Positions 35,804-56,026 of a stretch of DNA of 64,000 nucleotides are shown here, in pieces; the stretch's first letter is position 1; the number at the start of each line of letters is the position of its first letter. A program made the position numbers and the translations under genes. This DNA comes from Ettlia oleoabundans (Eukaryota > Chlorophyta > Chlorophyceae > Chlamydomonadales), in assembly GCA_019693395.1 (NCBI GenBank), contig JAAMXP010001457.1, forward strand, positions 43,741 through 107,740, given 5' to 3'. The notes beneath the pieces are model-generated. The model saw only the letters and a program-made list of their open reading frames with translations. It searched no databases and had not been told where the DNA came from.

Positions 35804-35929
35804 AGCAGATGCGTCCGTCGCATGACGCGAAACACAAGACAGTTTATGGTTTGACGGACCATCCCGCCTAGCGGGCGCAGCACGCAGCGGTCGCGGCGCT
35901 CCCATCTGAGTCGTGTATTAAACCTATGT

Positions 35930-35934
35930 TTACA
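35930..35934 (-). terminator. Putative UGUAA poly(A) signal for AP-4 beta
   Basis: Minus-strand TGTAA 62 bp beyond the stop. A second copy is at 35972-35976. Confidence 0.4.
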
Positions 35935-35995
35935 GGAGTCGGTGGCATGCATACTCTCACACACGGTACAATTACAGCTACCATCAACTGGGTGG

Positions 35996-38900
35996 TCAAA
36001 GGGTAAGCAGCAAGTTCTGTAGAAGCTCAACCACATGCTCTGCCGCCGCTGCATTGTCAGATTTGACCACCGCCGCTGCTGCCGCCGGCGATTTGCTGAC
36101 CGTGACCTGCACGAGCACGTGCGCGCCGCTGCCAGCTGCCTGCGCATGGAAGAGGAACCGTAAAGGTGGTGCGCTGCCCTCACGAGGAGTGGCAAAGTTG
36201 GCCACGTTGGCTTGGGCAATGTGGGCAGTGAAGTCCTGCACAGGACGTGACGGGGGCGGTACAGGGAATAATGCCAGGTGGTAAAGAGGGACCGATGTGC
36301 AACAGGGCGCTTAGCAAGCATTACAACAAGGCATGGCATGCGATGCCATGCTGACTCCGCAGCGGCACAGGAGAGGTCTAGCATGGGACTGAGTGACAGC
36401 TGATTGTCACCACCACGCACAAACCAGGCGAACACTGTAACAGGGATGGACACTATTGTACCAAGCGCTAACTCCCTTTCTACACCTCACCCTGTAACTG
36501 TTTGCCTCCACTGCAGCTATCGCTGAGTTGCTAAGCGGCTGCTGGAAGGTTCTAGCCGAGGCATTCCATGCAGCCCACTTCTGCTGGAACTCCTGAGGGG
36601 TGATCTGCGGCTGAGGCACCAAGCTAACGTTGGCTGCAGCAGGCATGGCAGGTGCAGCTACTGCAGAGCTGCTACCGCCCATGCCGCCAAGGAAATCGTC
36701 TAAACCGCTCAGGCCTGCAGGTTGGGCGGCTGCTGGCGGTGGCGCAGCCGATGGTGCTGCTGATGACACTAATGCAGGGGCAGAGCTACCAGCACTGCCA
36801 CCTCCCAGCAAATCACCCAACAGGTCTGCTGCTGAAGCGGGGGCTGCTGCAGGGGCTGCGGCTGCTGGCGTCGGGGTTCCCAGCCCACCAGTCCCACTGC
36901 TGCTGCTGCCCCCATTCAACGACATGAGATCCATGAAGGTGCCCCCGCTGCTGCTTCCTGCCGCAGGGGTTGTCGCTGTTGCTACGGGGGTTGCCGACCC
37001 GTCTGCATCAGATACATCGAGCAGGCTAGCCTGCGCCTGGTTCAGTGCCGACTCCTGCTCTGCTTCCTTATCAGGAGCGGCGCCCATGTCCATGCCGTCG
37101 CCCTCAAAGCGCTCTGCAGGGCAGGAGAATTTGAAAATGAAAAACCGCTTTGGAATATGTGAACATTGGGCGCATCTCTGGTCACCCTATAAGCAGCCAA
37201 CGGCAAAATCCCACGACCACTATTGATCGCCCACAGCAAGAACCTTGAAGACCATGACAGCCTGCTGCCGGGCACAGCACGGTGTACTGCAGGGAAGAAA
37301 GGGTAGGCTCCAGCGCTATGGAATATTTTGCCTGCCCTACCTGTTGTCTGCTCATTGTCCACAAACGTGCTGGCAGGAGCACGGTAGGCAACAGACAGCG
37401 TGTTCAGCTCATCAAAAATGCGGTCCTGTAGCCAGAATGGGCGAACGAACCAAGGCAGTTGACTGATACTGGCGGCAAACGTACTGCACGCGCTTATGTC
37501 CACCCAGGGCCAACACCTATTTTGCAATGCCCAACTCCCTTCATCAGTGAGAGCCCACCGTCCCCACTACAATCTGCTCATCCCTCTAGGAAGCCCACCT
37601 GGATCTCTGCCGACTGCGCGTCAGCAAACGAGGTGACTGCTGGTCGCTGCACGTCCACCACCGACTGAGCGGCGCCGACGCTGTGCTGGAGCAGGCGATA
37701 GTAGAAGAGCGCCTTGTCATGAACCTCCTGTGACGAGTCAGCCACCCCTGCCGCCAGCGCATTGCCCAGAGCCTTTCTGCACAGCACAATCCAGGGAGGC
37801 ATGCAATGGAGACACTATCTTGCAGACACCTAAGTTGCCTTCCCATCCAGCAGGGGTGGAGAAATATGTAGCATGCTGAAAGCTGCTAGAAGATATCACA
37901 TGCAACACTGCTTCCAGGCCTGCCAGCACACGGAGCCACTGGGGCACATGCCTGCCTGCCGGGCCATTGCTTTGAAACCTGGCTTTGTCTGACTAGGCAG
38001 ATGCCACGCATGAAGCTGTGCTTGCCTGGTTTCCGGCGGGCGCTTGAAGAAGAGCTTCATGCACGCCGTCAGCAAAGCCTGCAAGTCACATGATGAACCA
38101 CATCGACCAAAAGCTTGTGCACTTGTGGCGCACATGTGCATGTACATGTTGCTCCTGCTATGGCAAGAAAAAACCAAGCTGCTGCGAAAGGAGTGCCGGG
38201 AACCACATCGCAACAGCGACAGGGGAATCAGGGGTGTTAAACTGAGAGTTGACAACCGCAGCAGCACCAGCAGCAGCCGCAGCCACGGCAGCAGCGCAAT
38301 GGCAGCAATGTTGGGCAACCAGGCCCACCAGCTTCACGGCTGGCGCCTCAATAGCAAAGTCGTCTGAAAATCCCTCCAGCACGTAAGGGGCATCCTGCAG
38401 CACTCAATGCAGCATTAATCAAGCCATCGTTCATAATTGCTTGTGGATTGCAGCAGCATACAAGTCCCTTGGACGGCAGACATCGATGCAAGACAATTGC
38501 AGATTGCTTGGGGCCCTCAAGCAACCGCCCCGTGCTGTTTGCACACCAAAAAAAAACAATCACACAGCACTGCCCTCCATGCAAGCACCCAAAAAGATGG
38601 CTTGGCAAGTCAGGCGCCAGCCGTTTTGCTCCACCTGGCGCTGACGTGGATTGCTCACCTGAATCTGGCTGCCATACTCTCCAATCACCCACAAGTACGC
38701 AGCCCTAGCCTCAGGCTCCACAATAGCCTGCACAGCATGCATGGCAGATATGAAGCAGTGAAGAAGGTTCACGGTGGCAAGCGAGTTGCGCTGCTGGGCA
38801 GTCACGCACAAACAGCAACCAAATGGCAGGGAAATCCCTGCCTGAGTGACATCTGCCCGTAACTCAGGTTACCATCGCACCTCCTCGGGAATGGCTGCCA

Positions 38901-41900
38901 CGCTTTCCACACACGCTGCCGCCGCATCTGGGTACCGCCGCAGCACGTCTGTCATCTGCGGAATGTTTGAGCATGCAGGGAGGGGCAGGACACATATTGC
39001 GCATGCCATACCACTATGTATCAATTAAAGCAAGCCAAAATGGCAGATGCAATCCATCAAACCGCCAAGCCGTGGAACACAATAAGGATCCTCGTGCACG
39101 CGCAACAAACGGTGGCAGGCAAACAACCAGGAAATATGCTGGCAACATGAGAGCGAACCTGCACAAGTGTCTCAGCTGTGACGTAGTCCTTCTCATATCC
39201 CAGGAAGAGAAGCAGACGATCCAGGATGCCGTTCACATCAGGCACCTGCAGCAGGCATGCCACAATGGTCACCTGTTTTTTCCAAGCTTACAACCAGGCC
39301 CGCCCAGAGTGCTAGTTGTTCAGCGCCTGCGCCCATGCACCAGAACGCCAAACAGGCAGCAGGTCATGCACCATTTCTGCAAGTGCGCTACGCAGGTTCA
39401 TACTTGCAGAGCAGCCACCAGCACAGCCAGGGTTGGGCAAAGCGCTAGGCTTGTGCTGCGGGCAGGCTGTGCCTTGCCTTGAGCGCGATCTGCCCCACAG
39501 CACGGATGGCGGCCCGAGCCAAGTCTTCATCAATGTCCTTCACATACTGCAAGCCGGCAGGACTTAGGGGAAGAACAAAGCCATGAAGGGGCACGGAAGA
39601 TGTGCATACGCATGCTGTACAGGAGGCCATGCAAGCAGCGGCTTGCGATTAAACTGGCGTGCCAACTTGCAGATATCAACTGCCAGTTATGACTACCACA
39701 GTTCAGCTGTTACCCCAGCCAGCCCAACGGAGGTTGCCCACCTGCGTCATTTCCTCGGCAATCTCGTATGCGTTTGTCTGGTTGGCAATGGCGATGAGGA
39801 TGTCAATTTTCAGGCGCTTCAGATAGGAGGGGTCCTCGTAGCGGCAGTAGAACTCGGGGTACAGCTGCAGGGCAGCTTGGAGTGTAAGCAGCATTACAAA
39901 TACGTTGCAGCACGAGCAACATGACATCCGCTGGTGGGGTATATTTGCTGTGGTCAGCAGGAACCGCTCGAGCTGCCATTTATGGGCTTATGCTGCTGGC
40001 GAGGCATCCTGAGTGAACATGGCTTTCATGTGTGATCATTAGTAATGACGAGCATACCTGTGAGAAGATGAGAGGGTAGCGCTGAGCCAGTACCAGGAAG
40101 TTACACAGCACGGCCCACACCACCTCAGGCTCCCGCCCCTGCACCAACGTCTGCAGCGGGTCCTTGATCGTCTCCAGCACCTGCGGTAGTTGGGTGAAAT
40201 GCGGGGCTGACAAATGTTGTGAAGAATGCTGGAGGGAGGGAGGGAAGATCCCAGGGACGCTGTTGATGATAGGACCAATCCTGGCAGAGTCTGTTGGCAG
40301 CACCCAGTTGGAGTTCGCTGTGCTCTGCCTGGGACACCATCTGCAGCAGCAAAGGTGCCACTCAACGCAGACAGCCTTGCCTGCTGGTGCTGGTGTGAAA
40401 AGTTGAGTGTGTAGTGTAAGAAGAGCTTGGCGGTAGCCATAACCACAGCGCTATTGTTGTGGTTCAGACCAAAGTCCAGAACCTGCAGCCGGGAGGGAAA
40501 CAGCCGGGAGTAGGGAGGCAAGCAGCGTGTGGGGCATAGGAGTGAGGGTTAGTGGGCGACAGCCTTCTGCTCGCGCCTGGCAAGGTATATAACCAGCAGC
40601 AACACGTGATGATGCAAAACTGCAGAATGCTGCAACTATTTCGCATGTTTGAAACCGTGGTAGAGGTGATTCATGCCATGAACAAGCTGTCGGCCCAGTG
40701 CCGCTGACAATCACGTGCCAAGGCTGGGAACACCCGCCAGTGGCAGAGCATGGTGCCAGCCCGCCTGCAGTGTGTCATACCCTGTTGCACCATGGGACAT
40801 CAAACATGGCTCACCTCTAGTATATCGAAGCGCTCCTCCTCGCTGGCTGGCTGGTAGTGGGCCACCAGTTCCAGAACAAAGCACTGGGCCCAGTCGCTGA
40901 AGGAGCGGATGTGGTTCAACAGGGACACCACCAGCTGCCGCGTGATGCGCCCCTCAAGCATGCCAACCTGCAGTGGCGCTCGCCAGGAGGCAGAGGGTGT
41001 TGACCATTGACAGTGGTCATGGGAAGCGGAAGTGTGGTGTATGCAGGCATTCTGCCTGCAATGGGCCACCTTCTGCTTCGAATTGCAGCTACCACGCAAT
41101 TCGCAGCTGAACCCAAGCTGTGCCCCATGCCGGCCTTCACTGAACACACCACAACCAACGCAAGTATGCACAACCGCAGGAACCCACAATTTCAAGAACA
41201 ACCATGCACAAAAACACACTCATAGCTATGTATCAGCCACTCGCTGGGGGTGGGTGACCCACCCTCACCTGCTGCATAACGTAGAGGCAGTTTGCCACCA
41301 CCTGTGGGTCCGCATCGCTGCTCAATAATGACTCCACTCTTTTTAACAGCCCCCGCATGTGCACCCCTGCCGCATCTTGGTGGTAGCACTTAAGCACCCC
41401 CATGACCGCTGCCTCACGCACGTATGGGTGGCTGTCCCGCAGGCCCCCGTCTACCGCCTGGAACTGCGATGAGAAGCGGGATGGCAAGGGAACAGAAAAT
41501 GAGGCAATGGGGGGCGAATAGTTGCAAACATTAAGGATAAACAAGAACGGGAGACTGGCAGGCTGCACATACTGCCAGCCAGGTGCAGTAGGAGAGCAGA
41601 AGAGCCATAGCGGTACGCACCACATTCTCCATCAGTTCCGGCACCCTCAGGCCGCACATGCTGCGCACGGCCAGCCCACGGATGGTAGGATCCAAATCCT
41701 TGCAGTCGTTCAGCAGCGTCTGCAGCTCAAGTACAGGCACAGCAGAGGAGCAGTTGCATGCTGTCAGCTGTTTGCAAAGGAGGCTATGTTGGCAGGTATG
41801 GCAAGAGCACCGTGCGATGGCGACGATACCCCCAACCCCAGCTTTTCGTCGCACCTGCACCACCAGCAGCGCCACTGCCGCATTCTGCTTGGCTGCTGTA

Positions 41901-42322
41901 CGCAGGTAGAGGTAAAGCATCTTCTTGAGGGGCAGGTCATGCTTTGAAAGCGCCACGCATTTAGTGGCGGGTACAAATGCGGCAGACATGTCGATGCCTT
42001 GCGTCATGTAGCGAATTAGCTTCTGCAGCGGTTGAGCACGAGTACAGAAGCTGTTTGAACAAGGGGCTCACACATGAGCGGTGTGGAACATCAGCGAGGA
42101 ACTGCAGCTGGGTGGGTGGTGGGGAGTGGCAGCAGTGCGGCAACCCGGTGTTGGTAACCAAGTGCCTTGCCCCGCGGTGCGGACTGTAAGAAACGGCTGG
42201 CCCACCTGAAAGCATTCCCTCTTGTTCTGCACCACATCTGGGCGGCTGCCCGATTGGGCAGAGAGGTGCTCCAGGGCATTGATGATCTCGTGCACCTCTC
42301 CCTTGGGCTTTTTTGAGGTCAT
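35996..42322 (-). CDS. AP-4 adaptor complex subunit beta
   Basis: Large subunit of the AP-4 coat, which sorts cargo at the trans-Golgi network. Eighteen exons: 42322-42206, 42022-41855, 41719-41621, 41463-41269, 40967-40815, 40482-40381, 40180-40058, 39864-39742, 39546-39478, 39245-39159, 38955-38881, 38727-38659, 38394-38329, 38078-38026, 37776-37599, 37425-37341, 37113-36491, 36235-35996; 874 residues. The adaptin trunk shows KLIRYMTQGIDMSAAF, LPLKKMLYLYL, DLDPTIRGLAVRSMCGLRVP and DPQVVANCLYVMQQ, then EEMTQYVKDIDEDLARAAIR. The hinge (about 590-760) is A/S/G-rich with LLGDLLGG. The short C-terminal appendage has ITPQEFQQKWAAWN and LRFLFHAQAAGSGAHVLVQV, as in plant AP-4 beta. GC donors follow exons 6, 9 and 14 (GCAAGG, GCAAGG, GCAAGC). 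AP-1/2 beta subunits have much longer ears and a closer match to their own trunk, so AP-4 is preferred. Confidence 0.9.
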
Positions 42323-42608
42323 CTTTGAGAGTCACTCCTCCGTAAATATAGCCGCAACCAACCCCACACGCTGTGGCCGTGTTCAACGACGCTTGCCGTG
42401 AAAACCTTCAATGAGAACTGCCAGCCTCCCCAGCTCCAAAGCAGTCCCGCACGCACTTACGTGCGATAAAAAGCCGCAGCAAGGAGTTTCCGCGATTCAT
42501 CAGACTTCCAGCGTGTCACGCGCGGCAGGACGCTGACCACTGGGCATTGGCGCTAAGCAGAAGCCCTTGTTCAAATCGGATCGTCATTCCTCACCTTCAG
42601 TCTACAGG
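42323..42608. promoter_or_regulatory. Divergent promoter region, AP-4 beta / BBOF1
   Basis: 286 bp between outward-facing ATGs. Both promoters must lie here. No recognised motif was assigned. Confidence 0.45.
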
Positions 42609-45061
42609 ATGTCTGCCAAGGCGAAACGAGCCGGGTCGCAAGCTGCGCCACATCCCGGCAGTGGAGCAACACTGACGGAGAAGGAAGACAACGAAATCCT
42701 GGTTGCTCAGGCGTTGTTGCAGCAAACCATGTGAGGCACAGTAACCGCTGCCGAATTCCAGCTTGCCACTGCCAAGTGCACTCCCGCCTCCACTTCCCGC
42801 AGCACATTGCCTAGCTAAGCTGCCAAAACTGCTGGCCCTCCATGCTGCAGGCTGTGCCAGACACAGGAGAGGTTGGAGGCCTCGAATGCAGCCTACGGCC
42901 AGCTTCGGGAGGACCACCAGCGCCTGCAAGAGCTGCGGCAACATGAGGAGCGGGAGGGGTATGAGCTGTCGGAGCTGTACCGCCGCCAGACGGTGGCCAA
43001 GAACGAACAGCTGGAAGCCATGCAGCAGGAGGCAGCTGCCGCCGGACAGCGTGCGCAGCAGGCAGAGGCTGCCGCTGCACAGAGTGAGGCGAAGCTGCGA
43101 GAAGAGTTTGAGGCGGAAAGGCAGCAGATGGGTGCTGGTGCGTCGGCACTGCAGAAGCAGCTGGATAGCCTAATCATATTTCAGCAGGACAAGGAGGTAC
43201 TGGAGGAAGAGCTTCGGCGGATGCGACAGGACAAGTTCAAAGTAGAAGAGGAGTTGGGGGCAAAGGTAAGTCAGGCGGTCATCCAAGCTGAGGTCGGGTG
43301 CCCAGCAATGGAACTGCTATTAGCTACATGCAATGCACCTAGTCATCCACTGCAATCTGTGTGCCACCTGTATCACACTGCCCTTCTGCCCGCATGGCTA
43401 TGATCTGCAGGTTCGTGCCTTGCAGCTTCGGTTCATTGAGCTAGGTTATGGGCCTGATGGCCTGGCTGACGGCATGGTGGCTGGCAAAGGGACGGAGGAT
43501 GGGGAGGATGGAGGGCTTTTCCTAGAGGCTGATATGCACCGCCTCCTGGCACACAGTCGCAAGATTGAGCATGATATGAAGCAGTACGGGCAGGTGAGCT
43601 GAGCTAGATCCCGGGTACCAGGGTGCATCCATTCGCTGGTAGGCAAGCAATAACAGCAGCTCGCGTCTACCACTAGTCAAACGTGCAACTTCCCTCCCCA
43701 TCTGGTGCTTTATCACTCCCATTCACACAATATGTGCCTGTTTGCTGAGTGCAGGAGGCTGAGGAGTTGCAGAAGGAGATGCATGCGTTGGAGACGGAGC
43801 GGGCAGCATTGTTGCGGGACATGCGGCTCAAGGATGAAATGGAGAAGCAGTATGCCAAGCGCGGCACTTTGCAGGTTTAGATGTTGAGACCTGGTCTAAC
43901 CAGCATTGATGGCAGCAAGTTCCTGGTCACAATCATTGGTACCGCTTGTGATAACGGTCTGCCTGGGACTTGTCGTCTTTTCATCTCAAAACTGCATTTC
44001 TGATCTTTGTGAGCAGGCACGTGAGATTCGAGACGCTCACTCCAAGATTGGCACCCTGGAACGAGGTCTGGCTCAGATGGCAGCTGATTTTGAGATGGAG
44101 AAGGCGGCCCTGGAGCAGCAGCTGCGGGCTCAGCTTGCAGATGCAGTGAATGAACAGAACTCGCTGCGTAGGTGAGACTGTTCGGCACTGGGTTGTAGCA
44201 GATTGGCGGCTGCATCACGTGCGCTAAGATGGAGTTAGATGTGCATGCATAGTTTATCTTTCATGCATATCAAATCTAGAAGTATGCTATGCCTACCCCG
44301 CAGGCTGCTGCGGCTGCGAACCAAGGAGCTGCGGCACTTGCGCCACCTAGCACAGGAGGTGCTGCTTCAACGGTCAGATGTGGAGGCGTTCCTGGTGTCC
44401 AGCATTCAGCAAGTCAGGGGCGAGATCGCTACGGCAAGTGCTTCCAAGGGGCCTGGCCATCAAAATCAGCAGCAACAACAGCAACCAGCGGTGCAGCCAC
44501 TGTCTGCCAGCGCCAGCTATGCCATCAGTGTGCTGTCTGGTGAGCCAAGCACTTTGGACAGGGCCTTGACCCGTGCAGCAGCCAGTAGCAATCCTGGTGC
44601 CTGTGCTGGCGGAGCTTGCAGCCCGCCTGCTCAGGGCGCTGTGCAGGCGGCGGTTGGCACAGCCGGAGCATCAGGCCAAGTAGACATCAAAGAGCTAAGC
44701 TGGGAGGATCGGGAGCGCATCTTGCGCCTGCTGTTTGCAAAGATCAACAAGGCAGCTCAGGTGGGGCTGCCCCGGGGCCTTATCTATCATGGAGAACAAA
44801 TAAGTTCTGCGCCCATTTCCCTAGTTGTTGCCTGCCATGGCTGCATGGGACAGTTCTGTGCCGCGTCTGCGCATACTTCACAACGTGGACAGCAACTTGC
44901 AAACTGCAATCACACAGCTCGCTTGCTCCATTGTTTCTGTGCAGCGCTCCGTGGTGCCACCAATGCAGCGCACCGCAGCGCTACCAGAGGCGCAGGCGGA
45001 ATCGCCGCCGGCAGCCTTGCGTGGTCTGGCCACCGAGGCAGGGCCTGCTGGTCTGGCTTAG
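42609..45061 (+). CDS. BBOF1: BBOF1-like basal-body orientation factor (coiled coil)
   Basis: Coiled-coil ciliary protein; in animals BBOF1 (CCDC176) keeps basal bodies aligned and acts in axonemes. Seven exons: 42609-42730, 42851-43265, 43411-43593, 43755-43874, 44017-44171, 44304-44760, 44945-45061; 522 residues (human about 529). Residues about 25-350 are almost continuous heptads rich in E, Q, R and A, for example LEASNAAYGQLREDHQRLQE and VLEEELRRMRQDKFKVEEEL. Between them is VRALQLRFIELGYGPDGL. The family landmark is LSWEDRERILRLLFAKIN (about 463-480), matching LTWEQKEKVLRLLFAKMN of BBOF1. The last 38 residues are low-complexity; their exon start at 44945 was chosen on phase and a pyrimidine-rich acceptor and is less certain. 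Coiled-coil proteins can mislead, but the C-terminal motif makes this call good. Confidence 0.8.
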
Positions 45062-45402
45062 TACTCCGCACACTTGAACCTTCGCATATGGGCAGAACCT
45101 TACGACCGCCAGACCGCCCAACAAGTCTGTGGGTCATGCACTCATCGTTCTTGTGCTTGTAATGCGGGTTCATGGTTTACACGGCAGTACTCGGCAATTG
45201 CAAATATGTGACAGGAAGCCACAGCAAAACAATTGCAGCAGGCAAGCCACTCAAGTAGCAAATTTGCAAAAGTGCCACTCATGTGGGGAACAATAAAGTA
45301 ATTGATACTGAAAGTATCGCGGGAGCTTGATTCAAGGAAGCCTAAAGGTGTCTACTCCTGTGCCGGAATTGTGTGCGCCAATGCTACAGCTGTAGGTACT
45401 CG
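45062..45402. other. Convergent 3' intergenic region
   Basis: 341 bp between convergent stops of BBOF1 and phosphoserine phosphatase. A TGTAA at 45158-45162 fits the end of BBOF1. No other gene is seen. Confidence 0.5.
45158..45162 (+). terminator. Putative UGUAA poly(A) signal for BBOF1
   Basis: TGTAA 97 bp after the BBOF1 stop. Confidence 0.45.
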
Positions 45403-47946
45403 TTACGAGGAGCCTGTCGGTAGCCCAAGGGCTTGTTTGAGTGCCTCTGTGATGGTGGGGATAGCAAACACGTACCAGTCCGATTTTTGCGCCACAATCT
45501 CGCGATACACCACACCGCCGTACCTGCAAACAGTAAGGCAGCATGGACCCTGTTCTTGACTGGTTAATTGGTTTAGAAGGGTGCCCCGACAGAGGGACAC
45601 AGTCGGCCTAGCAGCACAGGTTTCCCTGCTTCATCTGCCTGTTGGATTGCATAGGGGCAATGCCTGGAGCAATGGCAGCAGCATCTTGCCGGGCGCACCC
45701 GATAAATGCATCTGCGCCGCCGGGAGCCCGTGCCTCAAAGTCAGTGATGCCGTCTCCCACCATGATTACAGTCTGGTAGTTGTGGGTCTGCAGACAGGGA
45801 GGCAAGCAGGCGTGTACGAGGCAGATTACACCACGAATACGGGAAGCAAAAATGAACAAGAGCCTATAAACACATGGAGGGATGGGTGAGCAAGCCAGCA
45901 AGTTGAGGCCAAAGCGCAGCCGCCCCGATGCATGGGTTCTCTTACAAAGAATTTCAAGAACTGTCAGAGCGTCCGGCTGCCAAAAGCACATAAACCCCCC
46001 TGGAAACATAGAGTCAGCTTGGCACCTTTTTGATGTGCTTCACCGCTTCCGCCTTGCCACCACTGCGGCTGGGGAACTCGTTTACGTCAAACCCAGCATA
46101 ACTGCCCTCCCCCTGCATGCAAGTTGGCGTTTAAAGAATGGGTTGTTGGTCTGTGAGGTGGGCAGCCAAACCAGGCCCCCACTTGGTCCACAGCATTGCA
46201 AGGGGCGCCAGATTTACAATAGCGGGGGCGCACTGTGCTACTCAAACTCTGGCGGCAATGTAGCAGGGCAGCCCATGCGCTGCCGCACAACAGTTTTGCT
46301 TGCAAGTGCGCACAAGCATCTCACATTGAATAACATGGTGTTTGCAAAGACGTGGCTCACAGGAATATCAAGCATCTGCAGCAGTGGTGATAAGGGGAAT
46401 GCTCAGATAGTTTGACTATGTTCTGCAAGTCCTCACCACATACAGTGGCAATGCGGCACAGCAATACTGAAACAACAGGAGCAGCCCAGCTGGCAGCAAA
46501 CAGCCCATTGATAGCAGCCGGTGATTCACAACACCGCCAAGGTCTTCCGATAGGAGAGTTACAAGCAAAGCAGGCCGGTTCTGCACCTCTGCAATGGGAT
46601 GAATGACGGCACGGAATCCGCCCGACACCAGGAACACCTCCTTGCCCTGCGCCTTGAGCAGCTGCACTAGCTCCGGGATGCCGGGACTAATCTGCAGGAC
46701 AAACACAGCGGAAGCAGCAGCATTGAAAGAAAGGCGGCAAGGTACAAGGTTGGCTGTTGGCTGTTGAATTCCCAATGCATTTCTCAAGCCCAGTAGCCCT
46801 GATCGCAGCTATGCGGTATGGTAGAAAATAATGCTGCAACTGCTCATCGTGCTGTGCGCTGTGGTATCAACAGTCACCCCACCATGGGAGGGTGTTGCTC
46901 CAAGAATCGCTGCAGGTCTTGCTGAGAGGGGTTCATCACGCCCAGCCGCGCTGCCAGGGCATCCTGGAACGACACACTGCCGCCCATGGCCCTGTAAGAG
47001 GGGCAGCGGCAATGGAATGGGGAGGCATGGGACGAGGCGCTGCCGGGCAGTGGTGATCAGCTGGCGGCATTCAGTGTGCAGGCACCCGTCAGGCAACACG
47101 GTGACGAGGCTGGCATGGAAGATAAGGAAGGTTGGATGCAAGCCAAACTGCAGTGCACCTTGTCTGCTGTAGAACGGTCAGTTAAGCAGTACAACGGCTG
47201 CAAAGTGTTTGACATTATGTTGCTGACGCGTGCAGCTCTGCTCACTTCCTGGTCAGCTCAGCCACTTGTTCCCCAACTCCGAGGAACGCCGCGATCTCAT
47301 CAATCGACTCGTCAGCGCAGCTGCAAAGGCGGCAATGAATTACGCTCCTTCGCTGCTATTTGTCGCAAAGAAGCAAAGTGCAAAAAACTGGCAGCACTTT
47401 GGCAAGGACAGAGTGGTCAGGGGACACTAGACATGACAGGGAGCAACCCAGGAAGGAGGGAGGGAGCAGAAGGGCAAGAAATCAGGGCGGCATACCGCAG
47501 AATGCAGCTTGCTTCTCACAAGGTGCTGTCCACATCAAAGGTGAATGCATCGGCCTTGCGCAGCAGCTCAATCATCTCTGAGGAAGGCTCAAGTTTAACT
47601 CCCGCCGCCGCAGCTTGGGACAGGTGGGCTGCAGGCACCAGTGCTTGGTAGGCTCAGCAGTTTACCAAACACACAGCTTTAGTTATCCAAACCACAGCTG
47701 ATGCAGTGCATGAGTGCACTCACCTTGCTGCGCATGCACTGCCACCATTGGCCTGCGGCCACGTAGCTGCTGCAAGCAGTGTCGCTGCTGCTGCCGCCTT
47801 GCTGCCGGCGCGTGCAGGCCCGCACCGCTGCAGCTGCTTAGGCTGTTGAGGGGTCGCCGTGGGTTACGTAGTTTTGCGCGTGTGCTAGAACATCTAGCGA
47901 TGACAGGGCCGCAGGCCTCCGCACTGCTGGAAACGGCTGCTTGCAT
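45403..47946 (-). CDS. PSP: Phosphoserine phosphatase, plastid type
   Basis: HAD-family enzyme for the last step of phosphorylated serine synthesis, hydrolysing O-phospho-L-serine to serine. Nine exons: 47946-47724, 47628-47520, 47320-47246, 46991-46883, 46691-46587, 46375-46325, 46112-46026, 45787-45699, 45523-45403; 322 residues. The first ~75 residues form an S/R/A-rich transit peptide (MQAAVSSSAEACGPVIARCS). HAD motif I is FDVDSTFCADESID (nucleophile in DVDST, residues 106-110). The substrate loop is AMGGSVSFQDALAARL, motif II is FLVSGGFRAV (about 195), and motif IV is VMVGDGITDFEARAPGGAD with GDGxTD near 264. It ends with IPTITEALKQAL. All introns are GT-AG and phase-consistent. Like the plant enzyme it should act in the plastid stroma. 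Confidence 0.95.
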
Positions 47947-48207
47947 ATGCACGGCGAGCGATGCTGCCAGCCCCTGCTCGATCAGCAGCAAACTGTTGGG
48001 ATTGAATAACGCGTTTTTGACAACGAAGGTAATCTTGCTGCTTGGGTGGCGAGGGTGTATGTTTTTCTGTACTGCCGAACTCGATTCGGCGTCCGCTTTG
48101 GGCCCCAGTGCTTCTTCCCGTCGATAGCTACAGTGCAAAGTGTATGCAGTTTGACACACTCCTCCAGGCAGCAGCAAACTGCGCTTCGCAGTGAATCAGG
48201 CGTGGCG
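47947..48207. promoter_or_regulatory. Divergent promoter region, PSP / DDX42
   Basis: 261 bp separate the two outward-facing ATGs. The minus-strand frame of PSP stays open upstream of the chosen ATG across most of this region, but the added sequence is not transit-like and was left out. Confidence 0.45.
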
Positions 48208-55793
<7,586 letters not shown>

Positions 55794-56026
55794 TCACCTG
55801 ATCAGCTGTTAAAAGGACAGCCTGTGGATGATATATGATTGGCACTGAAGCCGTTGTTGCAATGATACATTAGCCTACGTAACTGAGGCTCAAACCAGCA
55901 ATTAGGATCAGTTCAAAAGCAAGTGCTACCAAGTTTTGCCCCGTGTTCTGCCAAGGATGAAACGGCTTCCCTACTTCGCGCCACCGGCAATCCCTGCCAG
56001 CTCTGTGCTGTGTGCTGTGCTGCGAT

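Noticed and set aside
35697..35905. Upstream ATG at 35905 as the ALG9 start
   Set aside because: It is in frame and cannot be excluded, but the added residues resemble nothing in the family and the downstream ATG gives the usual length.
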